A stretch of 64,000 nt of DNA from Hanleya hanleyi (Eukaryota; Mollusca; Polyplacophora; Lepidopleurida; Hanleyidae): NCBI GenBank assembly GCA_036873755.1, contig JAVTVY010033707.1, positions 62,001 through 126,000 on the forward strand, in the 5' to 3' direction. Under the pieces are notes generated by a model. It saw only the letters and a program-made list of their open reading frames with translations, was not told the origin of the DNA and searched no databases. A program made the translations under genes and the position numbers. This document shows positions 50,560 to 61,964 of this stretch, piece by piece. How positions within the stretch are numbered: position 1 is the stretch's first letter; every line of letters starts with the position of its first letter.

Positions 50560-52020
50560 TTAAATCAATGTTTGCAGAGGGAGGGAAAAACTTACCTTCT
50601 GATAGTATAGTCCACATTTGATAGAAAACTCAAATGCCATAGAGGGGAGAAAACTCTACATTAATAAAGCTTTACCTTAATATATACTGTGAAGAGATCG
50701 CGGAGAGAAAAAAAACTACCTTTTGAGAGTACGACAGTCCGACAGATGAAATGTGATAAAATGGAGAAAACTCTACTATAATTTATATTGCGACGGTATG
50801 GAGGAGGGAAAACTTACCTCATGACAGTCCGACAATGCGACAGTCCGAGTCATCGAACTTTCTTGAGGAGAGAAAACTCTACCTTAATACCGCGAAGAGA
50901 TCGCAGTTAGAGAAAGTTACCTTTTGACAGTACTAAATTCCGACAGATCAAATTTGATAGAGGAGAGAAAACTCTACTCTAATTGCAAAGGTATGGAGCA
51001 GAGAAAACGTAGCTCATGACAGTCCGGCAGTGCGACAGTCTGAGTGATCGAACTTTACAGAAGGGAGGAGTGTCTACCTTTATTTATACTGTGAGGAGAT
51101 CGTGGAGAGAAAATCTTGCCTTTCTCAACACTACGACAGTCCGACAGATCAAATTTGATAGAGGGGAGAAAACTCTAATGTATATTACGAAGAATGGATG
51201 AGGGTAAACTTACATCATGACGGTTCGAAAGTGCGACAGTCCGAGTCATCGAACTTTATAGAGGGGAGGAAACTCTACATTATTTTATGCCATGAAGAGA
51301 TCGCTGAGAGAAAAACTTACCTTTTGACAGTCCGACAGATCGAATTTGATAGACGAGAGAATATTTTACTCTAATGTATATTGCGAAGGTATGGAGGAGA
51401 GAAAACTTACCTCACGACAGACCGACAGTGCGCCAGTTCGAGTCATCGAACTTTATAAAGGGGAGAAAAAGCAACCTTAATTTATACCGAGAAGAGAACG
51501 CAGAGAGAAAAACCTTACCGTTTGACAGTCCGACAGATCGAACTTGATGGAGAGGGGAAACCTCTGATGTATATTGTAAAAGTATGAAGGGGGGGGGGGA
51601 ATCTTGCCTCACGACAGTCCGACAGTCTGAGAGATAGAAGGAGGGGAGAAATCTCTACTTTAGTATGGAGAAGAGAAAACTTAGCTCACGACAGTCCAAC
51701 ACTGCGACTGTCTGAGTGATCGAACTTTACAGAGTGGAGGAAACTCTACCTCTAATTTATACCATGAAGAGATCGCAGTTAAGAAAACTTACCTTTTGAC
51801 AGTACTAAATTCCGACAGATCAAAGATAGAGGAGAGAAAACTCTACTGTAATGTATATTGCGAAGGTATGGAGGAGAGAAATCTTACCCCAAGTAGAGAA
51901 AAACTTACCTTTTGACAGTACGACAGTTCGACAGATTGATTTTTGATAGAGGGGAGAAAACTCTAGTATATGTTGCGAAGATATGGAGGAGAGAAAACTT
52001 AGCTCATGACAGCGCGACAG
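50560..52020. repeat. Tandem array of CGACAGTCCGACAG / GAGGGGAGAAAACTC units
   Basis: Diverged units of roughly 170-250 bp alternate GACAGTCCGACAGAT, AAATTTGATAGAGG-GAGAAAACTCTAC, ATATTGCGAAGGTATGGAG and CCGAGTCATCGAACTTTA. A short inverted piece of the same repeat lies at 52800-52860. No coding capacity. It directly flanks the E1 insertion on the right. Confidence 0.75.
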
Positions 52021-52940
52021 TGCGACATGCAGTCAATATGTGTATAGTGCACCAGATTGACAAACAATGAAGTCTATATTTCATTATACACATGTAACAC
52101 TAGCTGCAATCACGCTCTAACTCTATAGAATTTCTTGGTTGAACAAATGCTTAACCAGTTTAGCGAGAGAGTGAGTGAGCGAGTGAGTGAATATGATTTA
52201 ACGTCGCTTTCAACTATATTTCAGTCATATCACCAGTTTATCGATATGTCTATAGTCCATTAGATTAACTGTACATGTAACACTAACGGCAATCACTCTA
52301 ACTCTATACAGTATTTCTTGGTTAAACAAATATTGAATAAATTACGAATGCAGGTACAAGTCAATTTGAAAGAAAAACCTAAGGGTTGAAGTCCCCCGAC
52401 ATTAAAAAAGTGATATGGATGGAAGCATAACGTCCAGTACTTCCTATCTAACTCTATAGTATTTCTTAGGTAAACAACTGTTGGACAACACAGTTTAGCC
52501 ATATGTGTATAGTGCATTAGCCGGAGAAACAATTAAGTTCATATCTCACTACACATTAACTCTATAGTATTTCTTGGTTGAACAAATGTTGAACAATGTT
52601 TTTTACCGATATGTCTATAGTCCCTTAGGCTAACTGTGCAATTAACTACTAACTGCAATCTCTCTCGAACTCTATAGTCTCAAGCAAGATCCCGTGGCAA
52701 GGTACCCTCATACTAAATTTATCCTAGAAAGAAAGCTGATCTTGGTGCCACTTACAGGAGGTTCAATCTAGGTAAACCAAGATAATAAATCAAGGAAATA
52801 CCATCTGCATTATAGGAGTTTTCTCCCTTTTATCAAATTTGATCTGTCGGACTGTCGTACGTAAGTAGTATATAACGTGGATCTCGAGCAAGGTTTTCCA
52901 GGGAGGTAACTCTTGGTCCCAATTTTTCCGCCAGGGGGTG
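52021..52940. repeat. Repeats around ACTCTATAGTATTTCTTGGTT, no gene
   Basis: Four diverged copies of CTAACTCTATAGTATTTCTT followed by GGTTGAACAAATGTTGAAC and ATATGTCTATAGT. No gene. Confidence 0.5.
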
Positions 52941-52949
52941 CCACCAGTC

Positions 52950-53335
52950 CCGTATGACGTCACTTCCGGTCTGGGTGAATGGAGCGTGACCTTGCCGTAT
53001 GACGTCACTTCCGGTCTGGGTGAATGGGGCGTGACCTGTGAACATGATAGGATATGTACTGACCTGTCTGTGGGGCCTCAATGTCGTTCATCTCCGTGTC
53101 TTTTCGGTGAGCGGAACATGTACTGGGGTTTTTCCCACAATGTCGTTCACCTCCGTGTTTCTTCGGTCAGGTCCGTGTCTTTTCGGTGAGGTCCGTGGGA
53201 ACATGATAGGAGATTGCAAAATTGTTGCACGTTCGCTACAATGTTGCGAAGATGTCACGGAGATCACCGAAGAGACACGGAGGTGCCCGAAGAGACACGG
53301 AGATCCCCGAAGGGGGCGAGAGGGGTCCCTAGTGT
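52950..53335 (+). repeat. TIR-like segment, candidate left end of E2
   Basis: Two tandem copies of ATGACGTCACTTCCGGT-TGGGTGAATGG-GCGTGACC are followed by CCTGTCTGTG, TCTCCGTGTCTTTT and TGTACTGGGGTTTTTCCCAC. This matches the outer E1 TIR (33180-33285) in the same orientation. A short TCCGTGTCTTTTCGGTGA minisatellite follows. The terminal AGTAGT motif of E1 is not seen, so the exact boundary is unknown. Confidence 0.6.
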
Positions 53336-53344
53336 ACCGATGGG

Positions 53345-54545
53345 GTCGTATGAGGTATCAATGTGAAGCATTCGTGAAGGGGCATCTGATGGGGTGGGTG
53401 CGGGGTTGAAATATCGTCATTCTGCGCATGCGCGGTAGACCAAGGGTATGGAAATAGACGTTTTGGGGTCTAGGGGAGCCCCTAGTGGTCCGATGGAGTC
53501 CAGTGTGGTATCAATGTGAAGCCTATGTGAGGGGGCATCCGATGGGCTGCGTGTGGGGTTGGAATATGGTTATTCTGCGCATGCGCGGTAGACCAAGGGT
53601 ATGGAAATAGCCGTTTTGGGATCTAGGGGAGCCACTAATGGACCGATGGGGTCGAGTGAGGTATCAATGTGAAGTCTATGTGAGGGGGCATCCGATGGGC
53701 TGGGTGTGGGGTTGGAATATGGTCATTCTGCGCATGCGCGGTAGACCAAGGGTATGGAAATAGACGTTTTGGGGTCTAGGTGGGTCCCTAATAGACCGAT
53801 GGGGTCGAGTGAGGTATCAATGTGAAGCCTATGTGAGGGGGCATCCCACTGGATGGATGTGGGGTCGGAATATCGTCATTCTGCGCATGCGCAATAGAGA
53901 AAGGGTATGAAAATAGACGTTTTGGGATGTAGGTGAGCCCCTAATGAGCCGATGGAGTTGAGTGAGGTATCAATGTGAAGCCTATGTGAGCGGGCATCCG
54001 ATTGGACTAGGGTCTCGGCCGTTGTCCACATTCTGCGCATGCGCAGACAGGGAATTCTGGGAAAGGGTGTGGAAATAGACGTTTCAGGGTTTAGGTGAGC
54101 CCCTAATGATCCTATGGTGTCGTATGGGGTCTTATTTTGAAGCTGTCGTGAGGGAGCATCCGCCTGGGCTAGTGTGTCGTTCGTTGTCAATAGTCTGCGC
54201 ATGCGCAGTCTGGCCGTAGTATAGAAAAAGACGTGTTGGGATTTAGGTAGGCCCCTAATGGTCTGATGGGATCGAGTGAGGTATCGATGTAAAGCAGTCG
54301 TGAGGGAGTATCCGGCGGGGTGGGTGTGACGTGGAACTGACGTCATTCTGCGCATGCGCAGTAGAGAAAGTGTATGGAAACTATGGGTCCGATGGAGTCG
54401 TATGAGGTCTTATGTTTAAGCTCCTGTGAAGCAGCATCCGATTGGACTCAGGGTTCGTCCGTGTTCAAGGGTCTGCGCATGCGCAGTCTGGTCGTAGTAT
54501 AGAAAGCAGGCATGTTGGGGGATGCGTGGGTGTGTGTGACCCATC
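53345..54545. repeat. Tandem array, ~155-170-bp units, GCGCATGCGC family (copy 3)
   Basis: Seven to eight units share TTCTGCGCATGCGC-GTAGA, GGGTATGGAAATAGACGTTTTGGG, TAGGTGAGCCCCTAATGG and GAGTGAGGTATCAATGTGAAG. TGCGCATGCGCA fits the binding palindrome of NRF-1-type factors. The array stands where the polymerase gene of E2 would be expected. Confidence 0.8.
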
Positions 54546-54595
54546 ACTAGGGGTCCATGGTTGGGGTTGGGTGGTGGTGTGGGTTCTGCGCACAG

Positions 54596-54800
54596 ACGTC
54601 ACTTCCGGGTTTCACTAAAACTAACTTCGAACACAGAAGAGTTCCAATGTTCCCCTTAGACGTAGGGTCCGGATGTTCAACCTCCGGGGGTTTTTCCGGC
54701 CCGGCCCGGCCCGGCCCCGCCGCGCCCCGGCCGCAGCGCGCGCGGGTTACTCCGGCCGCAGCGCGCGCGCGCGCGCGCCTTATCCGGCCGCACGCCTGCG
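54596..54800 (+). repeat. Second TIR-like segment with extreme GC-rich core
   Basis: GACGTCACTTCCGGGTTTCA, then ~85 bp on GGGGGTTTTTCCGGCCCGG, imitates the order of the E1 TIR. The GGCGG minisatellite is replaced by CCGGCCGCAGCGCGCG repeats, including an uninterrupted CG alternation at ~54762-54778. Either a diverged TIR or a related end. Confidence 0.45.
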
Positions 54801-54984
54801 CGGGTGAATTTCGGATTATCCTAGGCCACTGATGGGCTACTTTCTCCACGGTGTTCGAAGCTAGTTTCGCTGAATCCCCACATGTCTGTTATAGCCTTCA
54901 TGCATTATGCTCATATAGAAAACACACAAGACAGGGTTTTTTGGGTGAGATCTCATTTTGTTTTTTTATTCAACAACAACAACG

Positions 54985-55160
54985 TGAGAACAACCACGTG
55001 AAAACTGAAGCCCAGAACAGGGGGCTTGTACATTGAAATCGATAAAACTTAGCCCAGAACAGGGGGGCTTGAACATTGAAAGAACTTAAGCCCAGAACAG
55101 GGGGGCTTGTACAGTGAAAGAACTTAAGCCCAGAACGGGGCTTGTACATTGAAATGATGG
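54985..55160. repeat. Short tandem repeat AAGCCCAGAACAGGGGGGCTTG
   Basis: Four copies of ~35-58 bp. Each contains a small hairpin (AAGCCC...GGGCTT) and ACATTGAAA. They lie between the AATAAA (minus strand, 54965-54970) and the protease remnant of E2. Confidence 0.75.
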
Positions 55161-55874
55161 GCGGCCCAGTCATATACGAGTACATCTCGGTCCTCGGCCT
55201 TGGGGTACTCGTCAAACATCTGTACGATGGTAGATAACGGTCTTCGCCGGCATCGATGGTACAGGTAAAACAAGCAATATTGTCCTCACACGCTACTGGT
55301 CAGGCTGACGACTCTATAACGAATATTATGGATTAAGAATACTGATCAGCGATACGGATTTGATATTTTTGGAACATCATGATGTCTTGCCGTCATCATT
55401 GAAAACTGTTGACCGCTTCTCTCTTGCAGGAAACAAGCCTATGTTTATGTATACTATGATTGTCTTTTTGAATTTGGTGCTAATACTGTTATGTGGAAAA
55501 TGGAATAGGTCTTTGGATTATGGACGCGGATATTCTGTAATGGACGACGGCTGGATTATGAATGACGGACTAGACGCTTGCAATTTGCAACGTTTGACTG
55601 TTCCAACACCACGTCTCTGTGCCTTGATCCATGAAGTCTGTTAAATCGGGATGGAGGGGTGGCAGGCCGTAAGGGTCAAAGTATTCGCCCTGCTGTTCTG
55701 TCAAGTACACGCCCACCCAATGTTCACCGGGCCGATCCATCGGTCCGTGTTGAGAACGTAAGCAGCAGGATACATACGGTCTAATGGGAACACATCTCGG
55801 GCGAACACCCCTTGAAAGACCATACGTGTCTCTGGGTCATTCTCCAGCACCGTGGTTATCTGGTCTGTATTCAT
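55160..55874 (-). pseudogene. E2 adenain-like protease, interrupted
   Basis: The N-terminal part starts at 55874 (MNTDQITTV) and shows VFARDVFP and AYVLNTD, then a frameshift before the His motif. The C-terminal part survives at 55160-55311. Between them ~55312-55628 is foreign DNA. Compared with E1 (37937-38332), the join falls within the LQGP-region upstream of the catalytic Cys. Not functional. Confidence 0.75.
55312..55628. other. ~317-bp insertion inside the E2 protease
   Basis: It has no counterpart in E1. It contains a plus-strand frame starting at 55360 with a hydrophobic segment (MIVFLNLVLILL) and a repeated GGATTATG-A-GACGG word. It is not recognised as any known element. No clear terminal repeats or target duplication are visible. 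Confidence 0.5.
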
Positions 55875-55875
55875 G

Positions 55876-57188
55876 TTAGGTGGAGAAGTCACACAGGACG
55901 TTGCGCGCTTTGTCCACTTGAATGATGTTGTCAAACTCGGCGTAGCAGATCACATTGACGGTGCTCCGGAGGGTTCGTGCAAAGTGGATTTCCAACCGTA
56001 AATTGCCTTGCTTGGCGAGGGCCAGCTGATGGTCGTTCTCTAAGGTGGGGGTCAAATCGAAACAGAACAGCGTGTATCCGTTCGCGTAGTCCTCCCGACT
56101 GATCATATTCCCTTCGTCCTGGTTGATTTGACCGGTGGCTGTAAACAGGCTCTGATAGGCTCGAATGAAATTCGCGCGCCCAAAGTTCGGTGTTAAGGCC
56201 GTGGCTGGCACCTGTTGTCCATCCACATGCAGGGCCACAAAAATTGATGCCGAAATGTTGAAAGTCAAACGGATTCTCTGGGTAGGCTCCGCTGAAACTG
56301 GTATTTTCCACACAGGCCAGGATCAATCGCTTGGGTAGTTCCCCCAGGAACAGGTTTTCTTTGTTGGCGCTCATATTTCCAGCAGACACAGAGAACACTT
56401 TGGTTTGCACACGTCGGATAGGGCACTGGGCTGGTTTTGTTTCCAAGGCTTTGAGGTGTCCCAATTAAACGGCTGGATTCGGTTTCACTTTTCGGGCATA
56501 CAGGACTGCGTCTTGGATGAATCTTATAGTCAGCTGCATGCCCGTCTACGTTAGTGGCCATCAAGGCGAAGGTCGGAGGCGCCCGTATCAGTCGGATTTT
56601 GATGGGGATCTTGTTCAAGAGGTATCGGTCTTGCATGAACATGTCTGCGTGCAGTCGACCCATGAGATCCACCGCGACGCCGTTCGCGGTCAAAGCCTTC
56701 CGTTTGTTATATCCCACACTGTCGTTCTCTACGCCCATGTGCTGGGCTGTGTCCTGGTAGAATAAAGCGGTTGTCAGTTGAGATTTTTTGGCCTCTCGCC
56801 CATGCGACAACAGCGTCTCGATGTAGGCTCGATAGGGGTACGTGTTGGTCGAGTCACTGATGAGTTTGTCGCTGAGAAATATATCCACCTGTTGAAACAT
56901 CGAGTGCAGCCAGAGATTCGTCGGGCCCACCGTTGCTTGGTCGACGATTCTGGAGCCATCTCCATTGACGATGTTGGCTTTCACATACAAGTATGTATGG
57001 GCTAAATCCACATAGGCCGTATCCGCATTACTAATGGTGAACTCGATGGGCCCTGTTGCGTTGATGCTGGAGAGCGGGAGATGCTCCACCCATAATCCTT
57101 GTTCGGCACTGGTCTGTGTGGGCGGAACGGTCCACAAATCGAATTCACTGTTGGTGGAGGGGCAGGACTCTGCGTGGATCAAGGACAT
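55876..57188 (-). pseudogene. E2 major capsid protein, frameshifted
   Basis: ATG at 57188 with the same N-terminus pattern (SCPSTNSEFDLW) as E1. The frame is lost after ADYKI (~56510). The later region (QCPIRRVQTKVFSV, 55931-56464; [12 protein letters not shown] and [11 protein letters not shown], 55876-56313) is spread over two other phases. At least two breaks. Co-linear with E1 throughout. Confidence 0.85.
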
Positions 57189-57191
57189 GTT

Positions 57192-57595
57192 TTAAGAAAA
57201 GATATCCTGGGTCTTCGATGTGCGTCGTCGCTGGGTCGGTCGTCGACTGGAACGTGGTCTCGGTGGTGCAGGTCTTTTATTCCCTACGGTGCGTTGTGCT
57301 TTGGCCACCAAGACGCCTCCTGCTTCTTTGGCCCACCGTTTCAAGGCTTCTTTGGGTGCCGTACCCCCAAGACATCACCGGCGACTTGCAGTCCACTGCG
57401 TACCGCTTGTTTGCCGATTGCTTTCACCCCACGCGTCACCAAGGGCAGGAACGTTATGACGATGCTCCCGAGTATGTTCCCCAGTCCATGTCCTCGTTGC
57501 ATGCGTGCACCACTAAAGACCGGAAGGCCACCGCCGGCCTGTTGGGCATAATAGTCCATATAGCTGCGTGCATCGCACTCGTAAGGCACCTTCAT
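57192..57595 (-). pseudogene. E2 small basic virion protein, frameshifted
   Basis: ATG 57595 (MKVPYECDARS), the same GARMQRGHGLGNILGSI helix and GDVLG, then a break near 57365. The basic tail and DIFS end follow in another phase to the stop at 57192. Homologue of 39644-40048. Confidence 0.75.
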
Positions 57596-58362
57596 TATAC
57601 AAAGTGGGGAGCACGTGCTTGTCGAAAATGAAGTGTCAGCACCACTTCCCGCGTTCGAATGCCACCAGTCGTCCCGTGTCATCTCTTATATCCACCGTGA
57701 GTGTTGATGTCGGTTTGTCGTACGGGTAGGTAGAGCATGTGGGTGAAACTGTGGGTGACTTGATCTCCATACGTCTTTTTAATGGGCACTACCCGTAACA
57801 GAGGTGTGTTGATATCGCCCACGATGTGGTTGTCCACCACGTCCGAGTAGACGTAGAGTCCGTACATACCCGACTTCATATCCATCGAGATCTCGCCTTG
57901 GTGGGCGGTGGGACCAGCGAACGTCCGTAGATCGAAACCCAGCATTTGCTGTAGGATAGGACTCAGCACGACACTCGCGTTGGCGGGGACGATAAGCTGT
58001 GCCTTGTCGTTGTGTGCGTTGTAATCGAAGTCCACGTGATTCTTGAAGGGAAAGGATATGATGGGTTTTGAAGTATTCGTGACCTAAGGAAGTCTTGACA
58101 GCCCACCCATGAACTCCTTGGGGGTATCGTATTGGCCTTCGGGGAGGGTGAGTCGGGTGTCTTTTCCTTCGTAGGTCACCTCGTACCACACTTCATTGGC
58201 TCGCACGTTGTACCACGAGTAAGGCTGTTGGATATCCACGAGGCCACATTCCCAGCGCCCAGGTAAATGCAACGGTTGCGGTAACTGGGTCACGTACTTG
58301 GCCAAGGTGTTGTCAGGGAACACATCCAGCGAACTGTTACTGGGTAGGATGAGGTAAAACAT
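57595..58362 (-). pseudogene. E2 penton-like protein, two or more breaks
   Basis: ATG 58362 with FPDNTLAKYVTQLPQPL as in E1. After PKEFMGGLSRLP a ~25-bp deletion and stop occur (~58085). The middle part (MYGLYVYSDVV, INTPLLRVVPI) is open from 58035 to about 57700. A further break in DINT-TVDIRD precedes the end. The middle segment keeps the codons where E1 lost one base. Confidence 0.8.
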
Positions 58363-58395
58363 GGCGACTGAGCTGCCCTGCTGCTGCTGTTGGTT

Positions 58396-59213
58396 TTAAT
58401 AGGTGTTCCAGGCCTTGGGCGATTGTGTCCGGCGTCGTGTTCGTCGCGTTGACTTGCTACGTGTCACGGCTCTGGAGATGTGGGGTGTCCTGATCAAGGA
58501 TGGTTTTTTAAATGTCTGAAAAGAAGGTGCCCGTTGTGGTGGTGATGTTTTGGGGGGTGACTCCGATTCCCATTCGGATTCCCAAGAAGGTAGTGGGCCA
58601 CTCGGCGATTGCTGGGTTCGCTGCATAAAGGCCCAGCGGTGGGAGTTCCCCACCAATTCCTGTGGTACATGCATGTCTTTCAAGCCTTGAGCGAAGACCT
58701 CCCATCCTCGAGGATCCGTGTTCGACCTGCGTTGACGCATCAGGTCATTCACTAAATCCGTCATTTGGGTACCGGCACCACCTGATTCTGTACCAGGAGT
58801 TCGCCTTTATCATTCCAAGTCATGTTAGGATTCTGTTTCATCCGTTGTAATACCAGGCCAGCTTGTTTCTTGAGCGATGCAGGTACACTCTTCAGCACTT
58901 CGTCTTCCACCCACTGTGGGGCTGTGGGTGGTACCCCTGGTAATGGCGGCTGTTGTAGCGGTGCTGAGGTCGGCGGTGTGTCACGTGGTGGTGGTGGTGG
59001 TGGTGGGGTAGAGAAGGTTTTGTATTTGTCCATGAACGTCATGTACCGTTGAAGCGTCTCATTGTACCGTTGTATTTTCTCACTGTCGCTTAACCCCGGT
59101 CTCTGTAAGATCTGTTGCATCTCTCCATCGAGGGTGTTTATGGTCTTCACCGTAGGTGGAACAGGGTAGGGCGATTGGAGGTTTTGAAGGAACCGTGGTT
59201 CGACGCGGACCAT
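58396..59213 (-). pseudogene. E2 uncharacterised virion-type protein, one frameshift
   Basis: The first frame (59213-58761) carries VEPRFLQNLQSPYPVP, a Pro run and QNPNMTWNDKGELL. The phase changes at ~58762 in the VPVP-GS codons. The second frame (58764-58396) carries MTDLVNDLM, GWEVFAQGLKDM, ELVGNSHRWAF and the basic tail. This copy shows that the two E1 frames at 40869-41680 belong to one gene. Confidence 0.7.
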
Positions 59214-59227
59214 TTTTTTCGTGTGGT

Positions 59228-59569
59228 TCAGTGTCGGCCGAAGAGTCCACCCAATACTGGACCCAACACGGTAGCGGCCAACGGTGCTAAGGTGGCCCCG
59301 AGAAAGCCGCCTTTCTGTAACACCTTTTTCTTTTGTGTTTGAGGGACCCGCTTCTGGACTAGGGTTCGAAGACCTGTCTTATGCTTGGCCAACTTGGTCT
59401 TCTGAGCCGGAGTCAGTGGTACGTTGCCTTTTAACAGGTTGTACCCGATCTCGCACAGACAGCGTACAAGGTCAGGGTCCGCACCGCGTACAATGGTTCG
59501 GACCAACTCGGGTGGGGCCGTCTTCAATACACGGAGCGTCGGAGCGTGCTTCCGTACTCGCGCAGACAT
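59228..59569 (-). CDS. E2 small hydrophobic-tail protein, intact
   Basis: 113 residues from MSARVRKHAPTL. The block LVRCLCEIGYNLLKGNVPLT is conserved with E1, as are KHKTGLRTLV, the lysine run and the hydrophobic end FLGATLAPLAATVLGP. It is one of the few E2 genes without a break, perhaps only because it is short. Confidence 0.7.
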   Translation of the reverse strand: MSARVRKHAPTLRVLKTAPPELVRTIVRGADPDLVRCLCEIGYNLLKGNVPLTPAQKTKLAKHKTGLRTLVQKRVPQTQKKKVLQKGGFLGATLAPLAATVLGPVLGGLFGRH

Positions 59570-59726
59570 CATGTACAACTAATGCTAGAACCCACAACTC
59601 TGCTCTTTTTATCTACTTCAGAGAACAGAGACAAAGTCAACCATGCTGTGGTATTAATTCTTTTTATTATCCCCATCATCAAACACAAACACCCCAGCTG
59701 AGGGCGCCACTGTGGATGTGTTTACA

Positions 59727-60333
59727 TTATTTTTGCATGTACACGTGGTGGGTCTCTCCGGGAAAGATGCCGGTCCGTAGTCGAAGGTGGTCGGGGATGG
59801 CTTGCTTGAGGTCGAAGAGCATATACCGGTGCTGAGGGGTTGTGGCATCTTTAAAGGCTTCCAACGCAAACGATGTGCGGCCGGGATACATCTGTCTCGC
59901 CAGGTGCAGCAGTTGAGTGGTATCTCTCGGGTTTTTGAAGACCACCAGGTAGTGGGCATTTAAGCTGATGTTCCGATGTTCTTTGTTTTTACTGAACAGA
60001 TTCTGCACAATGTAGATGATGCTGAGCCGTCGATGATGGCTGCCTTTGGTAAAGAGTTGGGTGACCCGTGTCCGTCTCCGCCATGAGATCATCCAGAACC
60101 ACCAAGGTGTCGGGTTCCAAATCGGCCAGGTTGGGTAGGCCTTCCACGAACGTGATGTGGGGCATTGCTGCATACGCTGCCTGCCATTCTCCGTAACACC
60201 ACACGACTCGGGCAATGGGTGGGGTGATCATGCTGTCGGCGTGTTGAAGGAGCTTCCTGACGAAGTGCGTTTTGCCGGAACCCGTCGGTCCTGCGATGAC
60301 GCAAGTGAAGGGATGCTGCCACCGAGGGTCCAT
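59727..60333 (-). pseudogene. E2 packaging ATPase, frameshifted
   Basis: Walker A GPTGSGKTHFV and Walker B TLVVLDDLM lie in the first frame (60333-59989). The frame is lost after AETDTG near 60072. The sensor region RRLSIIYIVQNLFSKNKEHRN and the rest are in the next phase to 59727. Co-linear with E1. Confidence 0.85.
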
Positions 60334-60334
60334 G

Positions 60335-60814
60335 GCTCGAGATGTATCCGTTGTCGTGGTAACCCGCTCTTGTAAATTTGGTACGAGTGAACTGGAGTGG
60401 TGGTGGTGGGTACAACGTCGGTCGTCGTTGTCTGTTCACTGTGAGGGATGATGGTGGTGGGTACAACGTCGGTCGTCGTTGTCTGTTCACTGTGAGGGAT
60501 GAAATCCGGTGGGTTTTCAGACGTAGTGGGTGTACTTGGTGTAGGTGTGGAGCTTGGTGTGGAGCTCGACGTGGCTTGTACACGGGGTGTGGTGGTGACT
60601 GGGCTCGATACGGGGTTGACTGGTGCTATCTGTAGACCGGTTTCACTGGTGGCTGGTGTTCTCAGTTGGTTAAGTAACGTGCTGACATAGGCTACGTCGT
60701 AAAACACACCTCCGTACAACACACTCAGCAGGGTTAGCAGTATCACCACAAAGCCCACTTGCGCTTGCGCGTTTTGGGAGACGCTGTGTTCAGAGGCAGC
60801 TGCTGTTTGTCCAT
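60335..60814 (-). pseudogene. E2 mucin-like membrane protein, frameshifted near the start
   Basis: ATG 60814 (MDKQQLPLN); the phase changes at ~60760, just before the membrane segment GFVVILLTLLSVLYGG. The stalk is Thr/Pro/Ser-rich with a duplicated HSEQTTTTDVVPTT unit. Anchor and position match E1 42680-43219, but the stalk repeat is different. Confidence 0.6.
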
Positions 60815-60864
60815 AGCACTGTGGTCGGACGTGGAATGAAGGATGACGGCAGTGGTGTCTGGCT

Positions 60865-61937
60865 TTATAGTCGTTTCACCTGGTTGGCAGCGACCCAGGA
60901 ATTGAAGGAACTGGGCCAGCCTTGCCATTTGACGAAATGAAACAGTTTGCCACGTCGACGTTCCGTTTTCAAAATCTGCTCCACCGTGTAGTAGTCTTGC
61001 TGTGTTTTTACGACAGGCTGTAATTCCGTCTCGTAAAACGTCCCTAGCAACGGCTCCCCTTGAAGATCTTCCAGTTCATAGACTCGCTGCTGTCGGGGTA
61101 GCGCCGTTTAATCAGGAAGTGCTCATCGCTCCAGTTGGGCAAGTAACTTTTCTCAAATTGACCTTTGACTTTACTGATCCGTACAGGGTCCCCGACCTTG
61201 AACACCGCCTTCGTCGTTCGCTGCGATTACCTGGGGTACAAGACACGGCGGACTCGGGCTTCATTGCGTTGGGTCACGGTAATGGGGGCTCTCTCTATAC
61301 TCCGGTGATAGGCTCGATTGTAACCACTCACAAGTTTCGGGAGAACATCGAGGTACCGCCTTGTATTCTTATAGGTGAAATATTTATACACACGGCCTTT
61401 GAATGTCCTGTTGAACCTTTCCATCACGGAAGCCTTGGTCTCGTTGTACGTATGGAAGAAAAACACCTTCTGGGCTTTCAGAAACTGTTAGAACGATCTG
61501 TTGAGGAATTCCGTGCCTTCGTCGATTTGCAAATACAAAAGTTTGCGCCCGGTCTTGAAGATGTCTTTGAACGCCGCTATGAGATTCGCCTCCGTTTTCG
61601 TCCGGATGGGTACCACCCACGCATATTTCGATAGGATATCGATGCACGTCAAGATATACCGATTCCCATCGTTGTGTTTGGCAAAGGCGCTCATATCGAC
61701 CAAATCCGCTTGCCACTGGGGATCTATTCCTCCCACGATGACCCGGTCCCGTAGAAAATGGCGACGGACAGATCGATGTAAGGTATAGGTGTCTTGTTTT
61801 CTTAACCAATCTCGGACTTGGGCACGTTGTATCCCCTGGGGTTTGGCCGCTCGATAGAGAGCCGACAATGCACTATAGGCCGCCGGACTGTCGGGGCTGT
61901 AGTATAAGTTATCCAACACCTTCTCCCAGCGCTTCAT
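60865..61937 (-). pseudogene. E2 integrase, frameshifted
   Basis: The N-terminal core (ATG 61937; QADLVDMSAF, LQIDEGTEFL) breaks at ~61488. VFFFHTYNETKASVMERFNRTFKG is in a second phase to ~61227, with another break at ~61225. The chromodomain (YYTVEQILKTERRRG, FVKWQGWPSSFNSWV) ends at 60865. All catalytic residues remain, but not in one frame. Confidence 0.88.
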
Positions 61938-61964
61938 GGTGACTAATGATGATGGACCCTGGCT

